Below, piece by piece: positions 34,760 through 45,100 of a stretch of 64,000 nt of DNA (positions within the stretch are counted from its first letter, which is position 1; the number at the start of each line of letters is the position of its first letter). The stretch spans positions 1 to 64,000 of the forward strand of contig NZ_JACJTB010000013.1 in assembly GCF_014698475.1 (NCBI RefSeq), read 5' to 3'. The position numbers were made by a program, and so were the translations under genes. A model generated the notes under the pieces. It had not been told where the DNA came from. It saw only the letters and a list, made by a program, of their open reading frames with translations, and did no database searches. Origin of the DNA: Nostoc spongiaeforme FACHB-130. Its GTDB lineage: Bacteria; Cyanobacteriota; Cyanobacteriia; Cyanobacteriales; Nostocaceae.

Positions 34760-35695
34760 CTATCCCCCATGACGTAAATACAAATAAATCAACAATGCCA
34801 AAATTGCCAAAAATAAATTCCATGAAAAACGACTCAGAATAAAACGCCCAATTTCTGGATAAAAAAAATGTCTCCAACGTAAAGGTTCAATAACTCTAGC
34901 TAACAAAAATAATCCAAAAATAGCATTTCCTCCCAACATCAGTCCAAATAACACTAAACCTCTGTGCCATGAGCGAGAAATTAAGATGATGGGTGGTTGC
35001 TTCTGTACCCTTCTTAATAATTTTTCTAACCGCCAAAACATCCACAATAAAAAGGGAAATAAACCATAACTGAGAAAGTTAATTGGTACAGCATAACGCC
35101 AAGCAATTGATAAAAAATTCACCAGTGCATGACAAACCACAGAATTGATAAAAGCTGAGAAAATTAACTTCTTGTGGTGATGTAATTTGAGATTTGAGGC
35201 AAAATAAACTCCTAAAGCATAACCCCAAGGTGCAGAAAACATTGTATGAACTGGTGTACCAATACTCCGGTCAAGAATTGAGGCGGTACCGTGGTAAAGG
35301 TAAATCCAGTTTTCTTCGGCGGTAAACCCCAAAGCCACAGCAATGGTAAATAGCAAAATGCTACTGCTGCGGAATCGATATCTGCGTTGGAGATAGATAA
35401 TGGGGAGAATAACGGCGATGAACTTGCAACCTTCTTCAATGGGGCCGATTTCTATGAGTTGACGTAAGGCTGCGCCAAAAAGCGATCGCTGAATTTGTTG
35501 CCAATTTACAATCGAGTTAAATGCAAGTTCCGCCAACCATTGTAAACCCAAGGCAGCACCACCAGAAATTGCCCCGGCTATAAAAAACCACAGCAAACGC
35601 AGTAAAGCCGGAGCAAAGGCGACACGGTAATAGTAATAACCTAAAAGTAACAGTGGGGGAATTGCAGCCCAAAGTATTACAGCTAAATTAGTCAC
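34760..35695 (-). CDS. PrsW-family intramembrane metalloprotease
   Basis: A 311-residue protein with about eight to nine membrane helices. The putative active-site motifs of the PrsW/CAAX-protease-like group are present: GPIEEGCKF (EExxK), GFTAEENWIYL, PVHTMFSAPWGYALG (His) and VCHALVNFL (His). Founding members cut anti-sigma factors, but many cyanobacterial relatives are uncharacterised. The gene overlaps the end of the upstream methyltransferase by 8 bp, so the two are translationally coupled. Confidence 0.8.
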   Translation of the reverse strand: MTNLAVILWAAIPPLLLLGYYYYRVAFAPALLRLLWFFIAGAISGGAALGLQWLAELAFNSIVNWQQIQRSLFGAALRQLIEIGPIEEGCKFIAVILPIIYLQRRYRFRSSSILLFTIAVALGFTAEENWIYLYHGTASILDRSIGTPVHTMFSAPWGYALGVYFASNLKLHHHKKLIFSAFINSVVCHALVNFLSIAWRYAVPINFLSYGLFPFLLWMFWRLEKLLRRVQKQPPIILISRSWHRGLVLFGLMLGGNAIFGLFLLARVIEPLRWRHFFYPEIGRFILSRFSWNLFLAILALLIYLYLRHGG

Positions 35696-36608
35696 GCACC
35701 TTAGAAATTACAGTCCGGTGACGGGGGCTATTGCTGGTAATTGTAGGACGTTGGAAACCTACATCCATCAAAGCTTGCTCAATATCCAAAGAAAAGTACT
35801 CATCTAAATATGGTTCAGTACTCTTGAGCAAAGTCAAAATGTAGGGAGGCATTTTTTTGTAAATTTCCGATTTGGGATTCATGTCCATAATTGCCAAATG
35901 ACCACCGGGACGCAACAACCGCCGCGCTTCCGCAAAAATTTGGCGCGTGGGTGCTTGGGGTAATTCATGACAAATCAGAAACAGCGAAACCAAATCAAAA
36001 GACGCATCTGGTAGCCCTGTTGATTCGGCTGCGGCATGAAGCCAATTGATCTTAGCTTGACGTTGCTGGGCGCGGTAGTTAGCAACAGCCAGAAAGTAGG
36101 GAGACAAATCTAAGCCTGTCACTTTCGCTTCGGGATAAACCTGCTGCAAAGCAAAAGTACTTAATCCTACGCTACATCCCATATCCAGAATGTCGCGTGG
36201 TTCCTCAGCCAAAAAAGGTTTGAGAATATTATGATAACTCTGCCGGAGTTGGCGATCGCCTTCAACTTCAGCACCAGGCCAAATCTTCGCGTGAACAGCA
36301 TGGGCCGCAGGTTCGACTTCAAACGCCGCGTGCCAACTCAGATTGCCCTGTTCGTAGGCATGAAATGAAGTGACATAATAATCTGGATAGGAAAGCTGCG
36401 GATTTTGGACTTGCGCTAAATCTATTGACCAATTACGCGCTTTTAGTTTCTCTACTTCCTTTGTCCAAGGCACACCAATTTTTTCAGCGCGTTTAATCAT
36501 CATTTGCCGGGCTTGGTGCTTGGCGAGGTTCGCTAAAGGCTTAATTGCTAAAATGCCGTTGACCAAGTTAACAGCCCAGTTAGGAGAGTTTTGTACAGCA
36601 GCAGTCAT
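35688..36608 (-). CDS. class I SAM-dependent methyltransferase
   Basis: A 306-residue Rossmann-fold methyltransferase: motif I ILDMGCSVGLSTFALQ (about 140), the acidic residue in VTGLDLSPYFLAVA, then DLVSLFLICHELPQ and LLRPGGHLAIMDMN. The N-terminal 130 residues are family-specific and give no hint of substrate. Small-molecule (lipid, quinone or metabolite) methylation is most likely. First gene of a two-gene operon with the PrsW-like protease. It starts about 140 bp from a 9-bp repeat array. Confidence 0.85.
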   Translation of the reverse strand: MTAAVQNSPNWAVNLVNGILAIKPLANLAKHQARQMMIKRAEKIGVPWTKEVEKLKARNWSIDLAQVQNPQLSYPDYYVTSFHAYEQGNLSWHAAFEVEPAAHAVHAKIWPGAEVEGDRQLRQSYHNILKPFLAEEPRDILDMGCSVGLSTFALQQVYPEAKVTGLDLSPYFLAVANYRAQQRQAKINWLHAAAESTGLPDASFDLVSLFLICHELPQAPTRQIFAEARRLLRPGGHLAIMDMNPKSEIYKKMPPYILTLLKSTEPYLDEYFSLDIEQALMDVGFQRPTITSNSPRHRTVISKVRD

Positions 36609-37076
36609 AAGTTGATTTGCATTGAACAGCCTTTTTTACTTATGACATAATTCCTGCATGCCAGTCTAGCAATAGTTAAGTTCCGTAACTGAGTTGGGGG
36701 TGGGGAATAGGGAGTTGGGAGTAGTGAATAAAAATACTAGCCTCTAGCCCCTCCCACACTTCCCACACTCCCCACACTCCCCACACTTCCCACACTTCCC
36801 ACACTTCCCACACTCCCCACACTTCCCACACTTCCCACACTCCCCACACTTCCCACACTCCCCACACTCCCCACACTTCCCACACCCCCCACACCCCCCA
36901 CACTCCCCACACTTCCCACACTTCCCACAGCCCCTACCCATACGTGAGAAATTAGGGTCTAATCCTTCTTTGCTTCAGGAAATTTATATTATCTGAGTTT
37001 CTAACTGCACATTAATCTTTAGAATTAAAATGCTTTGGGATAATTGCTCTAAGTACGGAGGGAGGAAAGTTAAGCA
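36609..37076. other. intergenic region between divergent methyltransferase and exbB
   Basis: Contains the 9-bp tandem array (36751-36930), then about 110 bp of unique sequence leading to exbB. The exbB start is supported by a strong Shine-Dalgarno region (GGAGGGAGG, 37057-37065). Open frames across the array are produced by its 9-bp period and are not genes. Confidence 0.75.
36751..36966. repeat. 9-bp tandem array (20 units) with a mobile tail sequence
   Basis: Twenty consecutive units of YYCCCACAC-type 9-mers fill 36751-36930; most vary only between TTCCCACAC and TCCCCACAC. They are followed by CCCCTACCCATACGTGAGAA (36931-36950) and ATTAGGGTCTAATCC. The same array-plus-tail arrangement, with three units, lies inside the cheA gene at 63532-63595. 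Confidence 0.9.
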
Positions 37077-37832
37077 GTGGATATTTTAGAACTGTTTCAA
37101 AAAGGTGGGCCAGCGATGTGGCCTTTGGCAGTTTTGTCAATTCTGGCGCTGAGTGTGATTTTAGAGCGTTTGTGGTTTTGGCTGCGGATTTTAAATCAAG
37201 AAAAGGAAATAGTTAACCGTGTACTAGATGCAGCCCAAGAAGATTGGGATATAGCCGCAGATATCGCCAAACGAGCTACAGATCAGCCAATTGGGCGATT
37301 TCTCTATGCACCTTTACGCCTGTTAAAGGTGGATTTGGAAACTTTTCGTTTAGCACTAGAAGCCACAGCCGAAGACGAATTAGCCGGGATGCGTCGTGGT
37401 GAAAAACTTTTAGAAGCGGTGATTGCACTTTCCCCACTCTTGGGACTGTTGGGTACAGTGTTGGGTTTGATTCACTCTTTGCGCTCAATTCGCATTGGTG
37501 ATTTAGGTACAGAATCGACGGCTGGGGTAACTACTGGGATTGGTGAATCTTTGATTAGTACTGCCGCAGGGTTAATCGTTGCAATTATTAGCTTGGTATT
37601 TTATCGGCTATTCCAAAGTTTTTTAGTTAACCAAGTCAAAATTTTTCGCAAGGCGGGGAATGAATTGGAATTACTTTATCGTCAATCTCCACCGGAATTT
37701 AGCAACAATACAGCAATTGTGCATGAAGCTTCTCGTGAAACTGTCACTCCACCCCGCAAAAAAGCTAAAAATCTATTTCCCCAACCTCCAGAAGAACCAG
37801 ATGTGACTGATTCATTAGATCCTGAGTCATAA
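37077..37832 (+). CDS. exbB: MotA/TolQ/ExbB proton channel protein
   Basis: A 251-residue inner-membrane protein with GTG start and a strong ribosome-binding site. The first helix is at about 14-34 ([21 protein letters not shown]). The second and third are within [19 protein letters not shown] and [25 protein letters not shown], which is the diagnostic ExbB/TolQ block. A polar Pro/Lys-rich tail follows. ExbB-ExbD complexes use the proton gradient to energise TonB-dependent transport. exbD follows after 175 bp of repeats. No tonB or receptor gene is in the window. Confidence 0.9.
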   Translation: MDILELFQKGGPAMWPLAVLSILALSVILERLWFWLRILNQEKEIVNRVLDAAQEDWDIAADIAKRATDQPIGRFLYAPLRLLKVDLETFRLALEATAEDELAGMRRGEKLLEAVIALSPLLGLLGTVLGLIHSLRSIRIGDLGTESTAGVTTGIGESLISTAAGLIVAIISLVFYRLFQSFLVNQVKIFRKAGNELELLYRQSPPEFSNNTAIVHEASRETVTPPRKKAKNLFPQPPEEPDVTDSLDPES

Positions 37833-37842
37833 CGCAGAAGAC

Positions 37843-37981
37843 AGTCCCGATGAAACAAGTTTCATAGCCAAGCATGAAAGTGGGACTAGTATTTTTACTC
37901 AGCACTCAGCACTCAGCACTCAGCACTTTCAAGTCAGGAGGCAGGAGGCAATTTATTACTCAGCACTCAGCACTTAACACT
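37843..37981. repeat. 45-bp palindromic repeat (copy 2) plus heptamer tract
   Basis: 37843-37887 is identical to 7984-8028. It is followed by an uninterrupted run of CTCAGCA heptamers and CTTTCAAGTCAGGAGGC. The tract fills nearly all of the exbB-exbD gap. Confidence 0.85.
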
Positions 37982-38007
37982 TTGCTATAACTAAAATTTA
38001 TCAGACG

Positions 38008-38679
38008 ATGAAAGTTAATCTGCATACTCCAGTTGAAGAAGTACAAATTCAAATTATTCCTTTAATTGATGTTGTTTTTTGTATTTTGACGTTTTTTTTG
38101 TTAGCAGCGTTACAATTTACTCGCCAACAAGCTATTAATGTTGATTTGCCCAAAGCTTCTACAGGTACGGCTGCGATCGCTGGACAAACTGGTAGTCAAA
38201 TTGTGACTATTGATGCTGTAGGCAATACTTACATTGAAAAACAACCAGTAAAACGCGAGGAATTAGCACAGAGACTCAGACAATATCTCGAACAAAATCC
38301 TGATGGAATTTTGGTATTAAATGCTTCTCGAACTACCACTTATAATGATGTGGTAGAAACGCTAGATTTATTACGACAAATAGGCGGCGATCGCGTTTCT
38401 TTAGGTATTATCCCAGGGCCTAGTCAACCTTCCACTACTCAACTTAATCAATTACCAGAATCCTATTTCCCCAATAATCCTGGCGTGCCGCCTGCACCAG
38501 TTCCAGAAATTAATCCCCAGGAAAATTTTAATCCAAATATCCCTATTAACCCTAACCAAATACCTCCTAATTATGGGCAGCCTTCCTCTGGAGAAGGTGT
38601 AATTCCTGGTGTACCAAATGCACCAGCAACACAAGTACCAGTAGCACCAGGAAATACTAATAATTCTGCGCCAAACTGA
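38008..38679 (+). CDS. exbD: ExbD/TolR biopolymer transport protein
   Basis: A 223-residue protein with one membrane helix near the N-terminus carrying the essential Asp in IIPLIDVVFCILTFFLLAAL. A periplasmic ExbD/TolR domain follows (to about 135, ITYNDVVETLDLLRQIGGDRVSLG-like block). The C-terminal 85 residues are an unusual Pro/Asn/Gly-rich tail, probably an unstructured extension crossing the periplasm. It pairs with exbB upstream. Confidence 0.9.
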   Translation: MKVNLHTPVEEVQIQIIPLIDVVFCILTFFLLAALQFTRQQAINVDLPKASTGTAAIAGQTGSQIVTIDAVGNTYIEKQPVKREELAQRLRQYLEQNPDGILVLNASRTTTYNDVVETLDLLRQIGGDRVSLGIIPGPSQPSTTQLNQLPESYFPNNPGVPPAPVPEINPQENFNPNIPINPNQIPPNYGQPSSGEGVIPGVPNAPATQVPVAPGNTNNSAPN

Positions 38680-38997
38680 TAAATTTGAGCAGAATTTTCC
38701 CATTCAAAATGCAGCAATGGAAGATGCAGCAAAAATCCTTCTTCATCTTCCACCTTGGGTTTTAAATTATGACTCTTGAGTTGAAAGTGCTGAGTGCTGA
38801 GTAATAAATTTTCTCCTACCTCCTGCCTTCTGCCTCCTGATAATTTATCGCCCAAACCTAAAGATATAAAAAATAAATTATCGATAGATAAAAATATCTG
38901 GTAATTTACAAGTAATTGGCAAAGCTTCAAAAAATCTGAAATCGGTTGCTTAAATAAGCGATCGCCAATCGCCATTCGCGTTTCAAGGGTTGTGGCA
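38680..38997. other. intergenic region with heptamer repeats
   Basis: A short CTGAGTG-type tract at about 38767-38804 is the inverted form of the CTCAGCA tracts. CCTCCTGCCTTCTGCCTCCTG follows. HIP1 lies at about 38958-38965. No gene. Confidence 0.6.
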
Positions 38998-39363
38998 ATG
39001 AATGCAATTGTAACGCTTTTTATTGTTTGGGTAGTAACATCTATCAGCCTGCTGATTATTAGTAAACTTCCCCTCGGAGTTGAAGTTGACTCACCCAAAA
39101 AAGCCTTTATTTCAGCAGCAGTTCTCGGTATTGTTACGGCGATCATCAGACCGATTTTACGCCTAATCTTTGCAGTACCGAATTTCCTCACATTTGATCT
39201 ATTATCCGGCATCTTCACTTTTATGATTGCCGTTGTTTGTTTTAGTATTGCTGCTTGGTTAGTAGAGGGCTTCCGGTTACGTTTCGGTATCTGGAGTGCT
39301 GTTTTAGGCGCGTTAGCCCTCACCTTCATCAACAGCTTAATCTACAAATTACTCGGTGTCTGA
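38998..39363 (+). CDS. phage-holin-superfamily-IV-like small membrane protein
   Basis: About 121 residues with four membrane helices and the pattern LGVEVDSPKKAFISAAVLG, IIRPILRLIF and FRLRFGIWSAVLGALALT typical of the widespread bacterial four-helix 'phage holin family' proteins (PF04020 type). Despite the name they are ordinary chromosomal membrane proteins of unknown function. ATG at 38998 has a nearby AAGGG; a GTG two codons upstream is possible. Confidence 0.8.
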   Translation: MNAIVTLFIVWVVTSISLLIISKLPLGVEVDSPKKAFISAAVLGIVTAIIRPILRLIFAVPNFLTFDLLSGIFTFMIAVVCFSIAAWLVEGFRLRFGIWSAVLGALALTFINSLIYKLLGV

Positions 39364-39381
39364 TATTTCAGAGGCTAGAGG

Positions 39382-39492
39382 CTAGTACCGCTACGCGGAA
39401 GTCAAAAGTCAAAAGTTAAAAGTCAAAAAGCTTATATTACAAGCTTTTCACTAACTTGAAATGATATCTTTATTTCCGCCGACCTGTACTAG
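39382..39492. repeat. CTAGTACA-family element, divergent copy
   Basis: Starts CTAGTAC (39382-39388) and ends CCGACCTGTACTAG (39479-39492), the same right end as 17190-17203. The interior carries GTCAAAAGTCAAAAGTTAAAA heptamer-like units instead of the GGCAAAAG units. Confidence 0.65.
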
Positions 39493-39611
39493 TCCTTAGT
39501 CTCTACTCACTTTTTTTCAAAGCGGCGAATAACTAATTCTCAGTGGCTAAACCATGTTAAGATACATCTCAATTATGAAAGCTGTGTTGGATAGAGTGGA
39601 TAAAAACGAAC

Positions 39612-39749
39612 ATGGAAGCAGCACTATTATTAGCTAAACTGCCCGAAGCTTACCAAATTTTCGATCCTCTGGTAGACGTTCTTCCAGTAATTCCTGTTTT
39701 CTTCTTGTTACTTGCTTTCGTATGGCAAGCAGCTGTGGGATTTAGGTAA
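39612..39749 (+). CDS. psbK: photosystem II protein PsbK
   Basis: A 45-residue protein: a short leader [19 protein letters not shown] (cleaved in PSII), then one membrane helix with [20 protein letters not shown] and ending AVGFR. These residues are diagnostic of PsbK, a low-molecular-weight PSII core subunit next to CP43. A terminator hairpin follows 24 bp after the stop codon, so it is a monocistronic unit. Confidence 0.95.
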
Positions 39750-39772
39750 GTTAAGTAAATTTTTCATCAATG

Positions 39773-39804
39773 GGACAGGCAAAATACCTGTCCTATTTTT
39801 TTTG
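39773..39804 (+). terminator. Rho-independent terminator of psbK
   Basis: GGACAGG (39773-39779) pairs with CCTGTCC (39787-39793) around an AT loop, followed by TATTTTTTTT. Confidence 0.85.
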
Positions 39805-40028
39805 ACAATATGTTTTTGCTAAAACTTGATATTTCTTAATTATTTGTAACAAGTAACTAGAAGTTAAGTAATATAGTTGATACAGACTAATTTAAACTTA
39901 TGCCAATTGGAAAAAAGATGGCGATCGCATGGATTGACAGAACCTAGACATAGACTGCAATTCTCAATCCAAAATGGTATTAGCCTTTTTAGCCAAGCAT
40001 TTTACAGTCAACAAGGAATTAAATATTT

Positions 40029-40325
40029 ATGGGTAACATTAAATTTGTTAAAGAAGATAAAGAAGTCATAGCTGCTAATGGCGCTAACTTACGACAAAAA
40101 GCTGTAGAAAACGGCATTGATTTGTATACACTTTTCGGTAAAATGACCAATTGCGGTGGTTATGGTCAGTGTGGTACTTGTGTTGTAGAGGTAGTAGAAG
40201 GTTTAGAAAATCTGTCGCCGCGCACCGAGGTAGAAAAGCGCAAATTTAAGAAAAAACCAGATAATTACCGCCTCGCCTGTCAAGCTTTAGTGCATGGCCC
40301 TGTGAGTGTAGTAACAAAACCTTAA
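40029..40325 (+). CDS. [2Fe-2S] ferredoxin
   Basis: A 98-residue plant-type ferredoxin-like protein. The cluster ligands are in [15 protein letters not shown] and the later Cys in YRLACQALV. Spacing CxxxxxCxxC is slightly longer than the CxxxxCxxC of the main PetF ferredoxin, and the N-terminal part ([20 protein letters not shown]) also differs. So it is one of the minor chloroplast-type ferredoxins rather than PetF, perhaps serving a specialised electron-transfer role. It lies between psbK and psbM in the same direction. Confidence 0.85.
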   Translation: MGNIKFVKEDKEVIAANGANLRQKAVENGIDLYTLFGKMTNCGGYGQCGTCVVEVVEGLENLSPRTEVEKRKFKKKPDNYRLACQALVHGPVSVVTKP

Positions 40326-40448
40326 CCCTTAAAGCTTACCTGCCAACAACATTGGTGATATGAGAAGTAAAAAAAATAAGGCTAACACGGGCATCGATGA
40401 TGCTATTCTAAAGGTGTTGACTGGAAAATATAGAGAGGCTTCTTTGCC

Positions 40449-40565
40449 ATGCAAGTTAATGACTTAGGGTTCGTAGCGAGCATTCTGTTCGTACTAGTTC
40501 CCTCTGTGTTTTTATTAATTCTGTACATCCAAACAGCCAGCCGCGAAGGTAAAAAAGATAGTTAA
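40449..40565 (+). CDS. psbM: photosystem II protein PsbM
   Basis: A 38-residue single-helix protein, [20 protein letters not shown] followed by FLLILYIQT. This is the canonical PsbM sequence; PsbM sits at the PSII dimer interface. Shine-Dalgarno GAGAGG precedes the ATG. A strong terminator follows. Confidence 0.96.
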   Translation: MQVNDLGFVASILFVLVPSVFLLILYIQTASREGKKDS

Positions 40566-40583
40566 TAGTTTGTGCATAATATA

Positions 40584-40617
40584 AAAAACCCCTACACCAT
40601 TGGTGCTGGGGTTTTTA
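40584..40617 (+). terminator. Rho-independent terminator of psbM
   Basis: AAAACCCC-TA-CACC and GGTG-CT-GGGGTTTT form a long stem with a 3-nt loop, followed by T-rich sequence. Confidence 0.9.
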
Positions 40618-40647
40618 TTTATCAACCGCTAAATTTGGAGTGCTGAG

Positions 40648-40711
40648 TCACCGAAGTTTGCTCAACGGGGAGAACCCGCGCACGCAAGTTCTCTCCGCAC
40701 GCAAGTTCTCG
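40648..40711. repeat. GC-rich repeat module inside heptamer tract, copy 2 (inverted)
   Basis: TCACCGAAGTTTGCTCAACG through GCAAGTTCTCG is the reverse complement of the module at 8051-8097 with an internal duplication of CGCACGCAAGTTCTC. It is again flanked by GTGCTGAGT heptamers on both sides. Confidence 0.7.
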
Positions 40712-40769
40712 CTGAGTGCTAAGTTAAAAATACTTTTTTCTAATCTCTAGCCTCTAGCCCCTTGTAGTT

Positions 40770-41621
40770 TTATGCACTAGTTCTTGCCAACAATACTGGA
40801 CAAGTAGCGTTGACTCGAACATAATCAGACAAAGAAGCACCGATGAGTCTATCTATATCGACAAAGCTCTTAGCTACTGATGGACGACGATCTGGAGAAC
40901 CGAGTAGAAGTAAGTCTACACTCAATTCTTCGGCGAGACGACAAATTTCTTCACCGGGTTTACCGCTACTGGTGTAGCAGCGAGTTTGGACACCATATTT
41001 TTGAGCTTCGGCGTAAGCTGCGCCAAAAACGGGATTTTTTTCGGGGATAACTTCAGTCACTTCTGAGGTTTTGCCGCGCAAATCAGTATTAATATGAGTC
41101 AAAATTAATTGGCTACCAGGAACACCTCGCAGCAAGAATAAAGCTAAACTTAAACAATGTTTGGCTGGATCAGAATTGTCTAACGCTACCATGATGCGCT
41201 TGATTCTTTTGACATAAATGTCATCTTTCACCAGCAACATGGGGCGAGAAGACAATTGAAAAACATACTGACTGACGGAGTTTGACAAAATTGACTGCAA
41301 ACGCTTGAGTCCGCGTGAACCCATGATGATTAAGTCAGCATCAATTTCATCGGCTACTTGACAAACTACGTCTTTGGGTTCACCTTGCCGTAAAATCGAA
41401 GAAACTTGGCTAGGATCTAAGTTTAAAGACTGAATGGCGTTGGCAAGAATTTTACCCCCTTCTTCCCATTTATTTGTCATTGCAGAAGCAGTACTTTGGG
41501 GAGGTACAACGTGCAGAACTGTTACTTTAGCACGTTGAATTGATGGTACTTCTTTCAAGGTTTTGAGCATTTCTTCTGCATGACCTAAGCCCGAAACCGC
41601 TAACAAAATTTTTTCTATCAT
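40770..41621 (-). CDS. tandem universal stress protein (UspA x2)
   Basis: A 283-residue protein made of two Usp domains. The first (about 1-135) has KILLAVSG, DLIIMGSRGLKRLQSILSNSVSQYV and a final PMLLVKD. The second (about 142-281) has RIMVALDNSD, DLLLLGSPDRRP and CPVLLARTS. GxRG-type nucleotide-binding residues are kept in the first domain; the second has GSPDRR. Tandem Usp proteins form intramolecular dimers and respond to stress. Monocistronic. Confidence 0.92.
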   Translation of the reverse strand: MIEKILLAVSGLGHAEEMLKTLKEVPSIQRAKVTVLHVVPPQSTASAMTNKWEEGGKILANAIQSLNLDPSQVSSILRQGEPKDVVCQVADEIDADLIIMGSRGLKRLQSILSNSVSQYVFQLSSRPMLLVKDDIYVKRIKRIMVALDNSDPAKHCLSLALFLLRGVPGSQLILTHINTDLRGKTSEVTEVIPEKNPVFGAAYAEAQKYGVQTRCYTSSGKPGEEICRLAEELSVDLLLLGSPDRRPSVAKSFVDIDRLIGASLSDYVRVNATCPVLLARTSA

Positions 41622-42168
41622 TGCTTAATTCTGACTTGTAAATGTTGCTTTAGTGTTTGCTATTCAGGAATTGGCTCAGTTGATTTACCAACTTTTGGCT
41701 CAATAACCTAGCTGTTTACGCAGGATTACCTGTTGTTTGAAATGTTAATTATTTCTGCCTAACTATCTGACTGAGTATTTGAGAGCAAATCAAGTTGAAA
41801 TCACTAGCATTTTGAAGATGAAATACATGAAATCAACTAGAAGATTTGAGTTTGATTGCTACCTCTTACCTAGTCTTTTAACTAGGCTTCAATAATTAAG
41901 CTTACTCTTAATATTAGCTCAGTTAACTTTATAAAATATGATGTTATTTATTATTTTTAATCTATATTAACTTTTATTCATTAGAAGCAAGTTAAGTATT
42001 GCAAAGAAGTCTGAGAAAATTAGCGTAATTATACCATTGTTTGTGGGAGCGATCGCCTGCTTTAAAGAAAAGATAGCTTTATCAAATATTAAGTTTTTAA
42101 TTATAACTTTAGTTTCGTTTATGGGAACAATAAACTATAACTATTTAACTGCATAAAAAACTGTGCTT
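41622..42168. other. intergenic region between divergent Usp and CHAT genes
   Basis: About 550 bp, AT-rich, with one HIP1 at about 42049. It should contain two divergent promoters. No repeat, frame or RNA was recognised. Confidence 0.5.
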
Positions 42169-45100
42169 ATGCAATTTTCTCCCATAGTTGCTACTATCTT
42201 GTTGACTGTTGGATCTCCGGCTGTAGTATTGTATTATTCACAACCTAGCCTTGCTCAAGCGCCAACCCCCACTGCGGAAGAACGCCTCACCGAAGCCATC
42301 ATGTTAAATAATCAAGGTGAAGGACTAGTTTATAAAGATTTAGTGGGTTTGGCTGATTTACAAGCCGGGTTAGAACTCTTTCAACAGTCCTTAGCAATAT
42401 TTAAACAGTATGGCGCGAAGGCTGGAGAAGCCAATAGCTTGGTAAATATTGGCTACGTTTATTTACGTAAAGGAGAGTACACTAAAGCACTGGATTTTTT
42501 GCAGTCAGCCTTAGATATTCGCCGCAAACTCCGCGATAAAGAGAATGAATGGATACCATTATCTTATATCGCCGAAGTCTATCTGAATCTCAGAGAATAT
42601 GAAAAAGCCCTCAATTTTTATCAACCAGCTTTAAAAGTTCTCCAAGAACTAAAAGCGGCAAATCCTCAAGGTTATAATTACGCAACTAGCGAAACTATTT
42701 TATTAGCAGATATTGGCTCAGTTTACTTCCGTACTGGCAAATATTCTCAAGCTTTAGAGTTTTATCAACAAAGTTTGACAATTCAAAAAGCCAAGGGTGA
42801 TAAAAGCGGTACTGCTCAAACTTTAAACAACATTGGTGTTGTTTATCTCAACTTGGGTAACTACGCTCAAGCCTTAGATTCTTATCAGCAAGGATTAAAA
42901 AATTTACAAGAATGCTGTTCTACTTTTTATGGAACGCAAGCAGCGATTTTTAATAATATTTCCGGTGCATATTTTAGCTTAGGTCAGTATCAAAAGTCCT
43001 TGGAGTTTGCGGAAAAGTCTACAAATATTTATAAAAAACTTGGCACTGGAGAATATAAAAGTACAGACGAGCAAGCAATCAAGCTATTGTACAATGCCCT
43101 TGGTCAAAATGCTCAAGCTCTGCAACAAGTTACCAATCGTGCTAATGTAGGTGATGCGTTTGGCAAAGATTCATTTCAATTTCAAGGTGCAGCGTTAAAT
43201 CTGAATAATATTGGGCAGATTTATTTTAGCTTGGGTAAGTATGACGAAGCACTCAAGTTATATCAGCAAGCTTTAGATATATACAAGCAAAATAACTATA
43301 AAGTAGGGATAGCGGTAGCACTAAATAATATTGGGCGTGTTTACCAAAACTTAGGCAACTATAACCAAGCTATAGAATTTAATCAGCAGGCTTTAGCTAA
43401 TTATCGGGAAGTTGGCGATCGCACTGGCGAAGGCGTAACAATTAGTAACTTAGGGCAAGTTTATCAAAAACAAAATCAGTACGATAAAGCTTTGGGGTTA
43501 TATCAGCAAGCTGTCGCTATTCATCGAGAGGTGGAAGACAAAATTAGTGAAGCTGCGACACTGAAGTTTTTAGGCGATGTTTTAGCAGCCCAAAATCAAC
43601 CACCACTAGCGATCGCATTTTACAAGCAATCGGTTAACTTAACAGAAACGATTCGCCAAAGTTTGCGATTTGTGCCGACAGATGTGCAGAAATCTTACAC
43701 CGAAACCGTCTCGGAAAGATATCGCCGTCTAGCTGACTTATTATTGCAGCAAAATCGTCCAGCCGAAGCGCAACAAGTTTTAGATTTGCTGAAAATTCAG
43801 GAAGTTACTGACTATATTGGGAATCACGGTGCTAGTACGCCAAAAGCCACAAATCGCAATACTCAACGGGGAAGTTCTGCAACTGTAGCAGTGACACCGG
43901 AAAAATTACCGTTGAAACCACAGGAAGAGCAAATATCTCAGAAGTATAGCGCAATTCAAGATCAAGCGATCGCTCTGGGTAAAGAACTCACCACCCTGCG
44001 AAAAATTCCACCGCAAACCCGTACCGCAACTCAAGAAAAACGCCTTGCTGAATTGGTGAAACTAGAACAAACTACCAACGCCGAGTTTAACAAGTTTATT
44101 AAAAGTCCCTCGGTTGTGGCGTTGGTACAACAATTATCAGCCACATCAGGACAGGAAAATTTAAACTTACGCCAACTCAATTCTTTAAGAGATAACTTAC
44201 GCCAGTTAAATCAAAAAGCTGTTTTGTTATATCCTTTAGTTTTAGATGACAGATTAGAATTAGTTATTGTCTCGGCGGATGCGCCACCAATTCATCGTAC
44301 TGTACCAGTCAAAGCCGCAGAGTTAGACCAAACAATTAATGAATTTCGAGAAGCAATTCTTGTTCCTTACAAAAATAGTAAAACCCCAGCCAATAAATTA
44401 TATAATTGGCTGATTAAACCTATAGAAAATGACTTAAAACAAGCCGAAGCCAAAACTATAATTTATGCACCTGATGGTAAGCTGAGATATGTGCCATTAG
44501 CTGCATTATATGATGGGCAGAATTGGTTAGTACAGAAGTTTGTAATTAATAATATTACTTCTACTAGTTTGACTAAATTAGTGAATCAACCACCAACTCC
44601 AAGCAATGCTTTAGCTGCGGCTTTTACTAAAGGCGAATATACAGTAGCAGTTGGTCAACGCCAAGAAATGTTTAGTGGGTTAGAATTTGCTAAAGCCGAA
44701 GTCGAAAACTTAGCTAAAATTCTTCCTGGTAGCAAAGTTATCTTAGATAAAGATTTTAATCCTAATGCAACAATTCCCCAAATGAATGATTACAAAATTG
44801 TACATTTGGCGACGCATGGTAAGTTGGTGAATGGTTCCCCAGAAGATTCATTTATTGTATTTGGTGATGGCGAACACGCGACTTTACGCGATATTGAAAA
44901 TTGGTCTTTGTCGAATGTTGATTTAGTAGTATTGAGTGCTTGTCAAACTGGTTTAGGTGAAAAATCAGCCAATGGACAAGAAATTCTCGGTTTAGGATAT
45001 CAGATCCAATTAGCTGGTGCGAAAGCCACAATGGCTTCATTATGGGCTGTATCTGATGGCGGAACACAAGCTTTAATGAATGAGTTTTATGCAGCGTTGA

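Noticed and set aside
36751-36930. Three overlapping long minus-strand frames rich in Trp/Val or Cys/Gly
   Set aside because: They arise only from the 9-bp period of the tandem array and extend in all three frames.
39877-40071. 64-codon frame overlapping the ferredoxin start
   Set aside because: It overlaps a well-supported gene in another frame and shows no family pattern.
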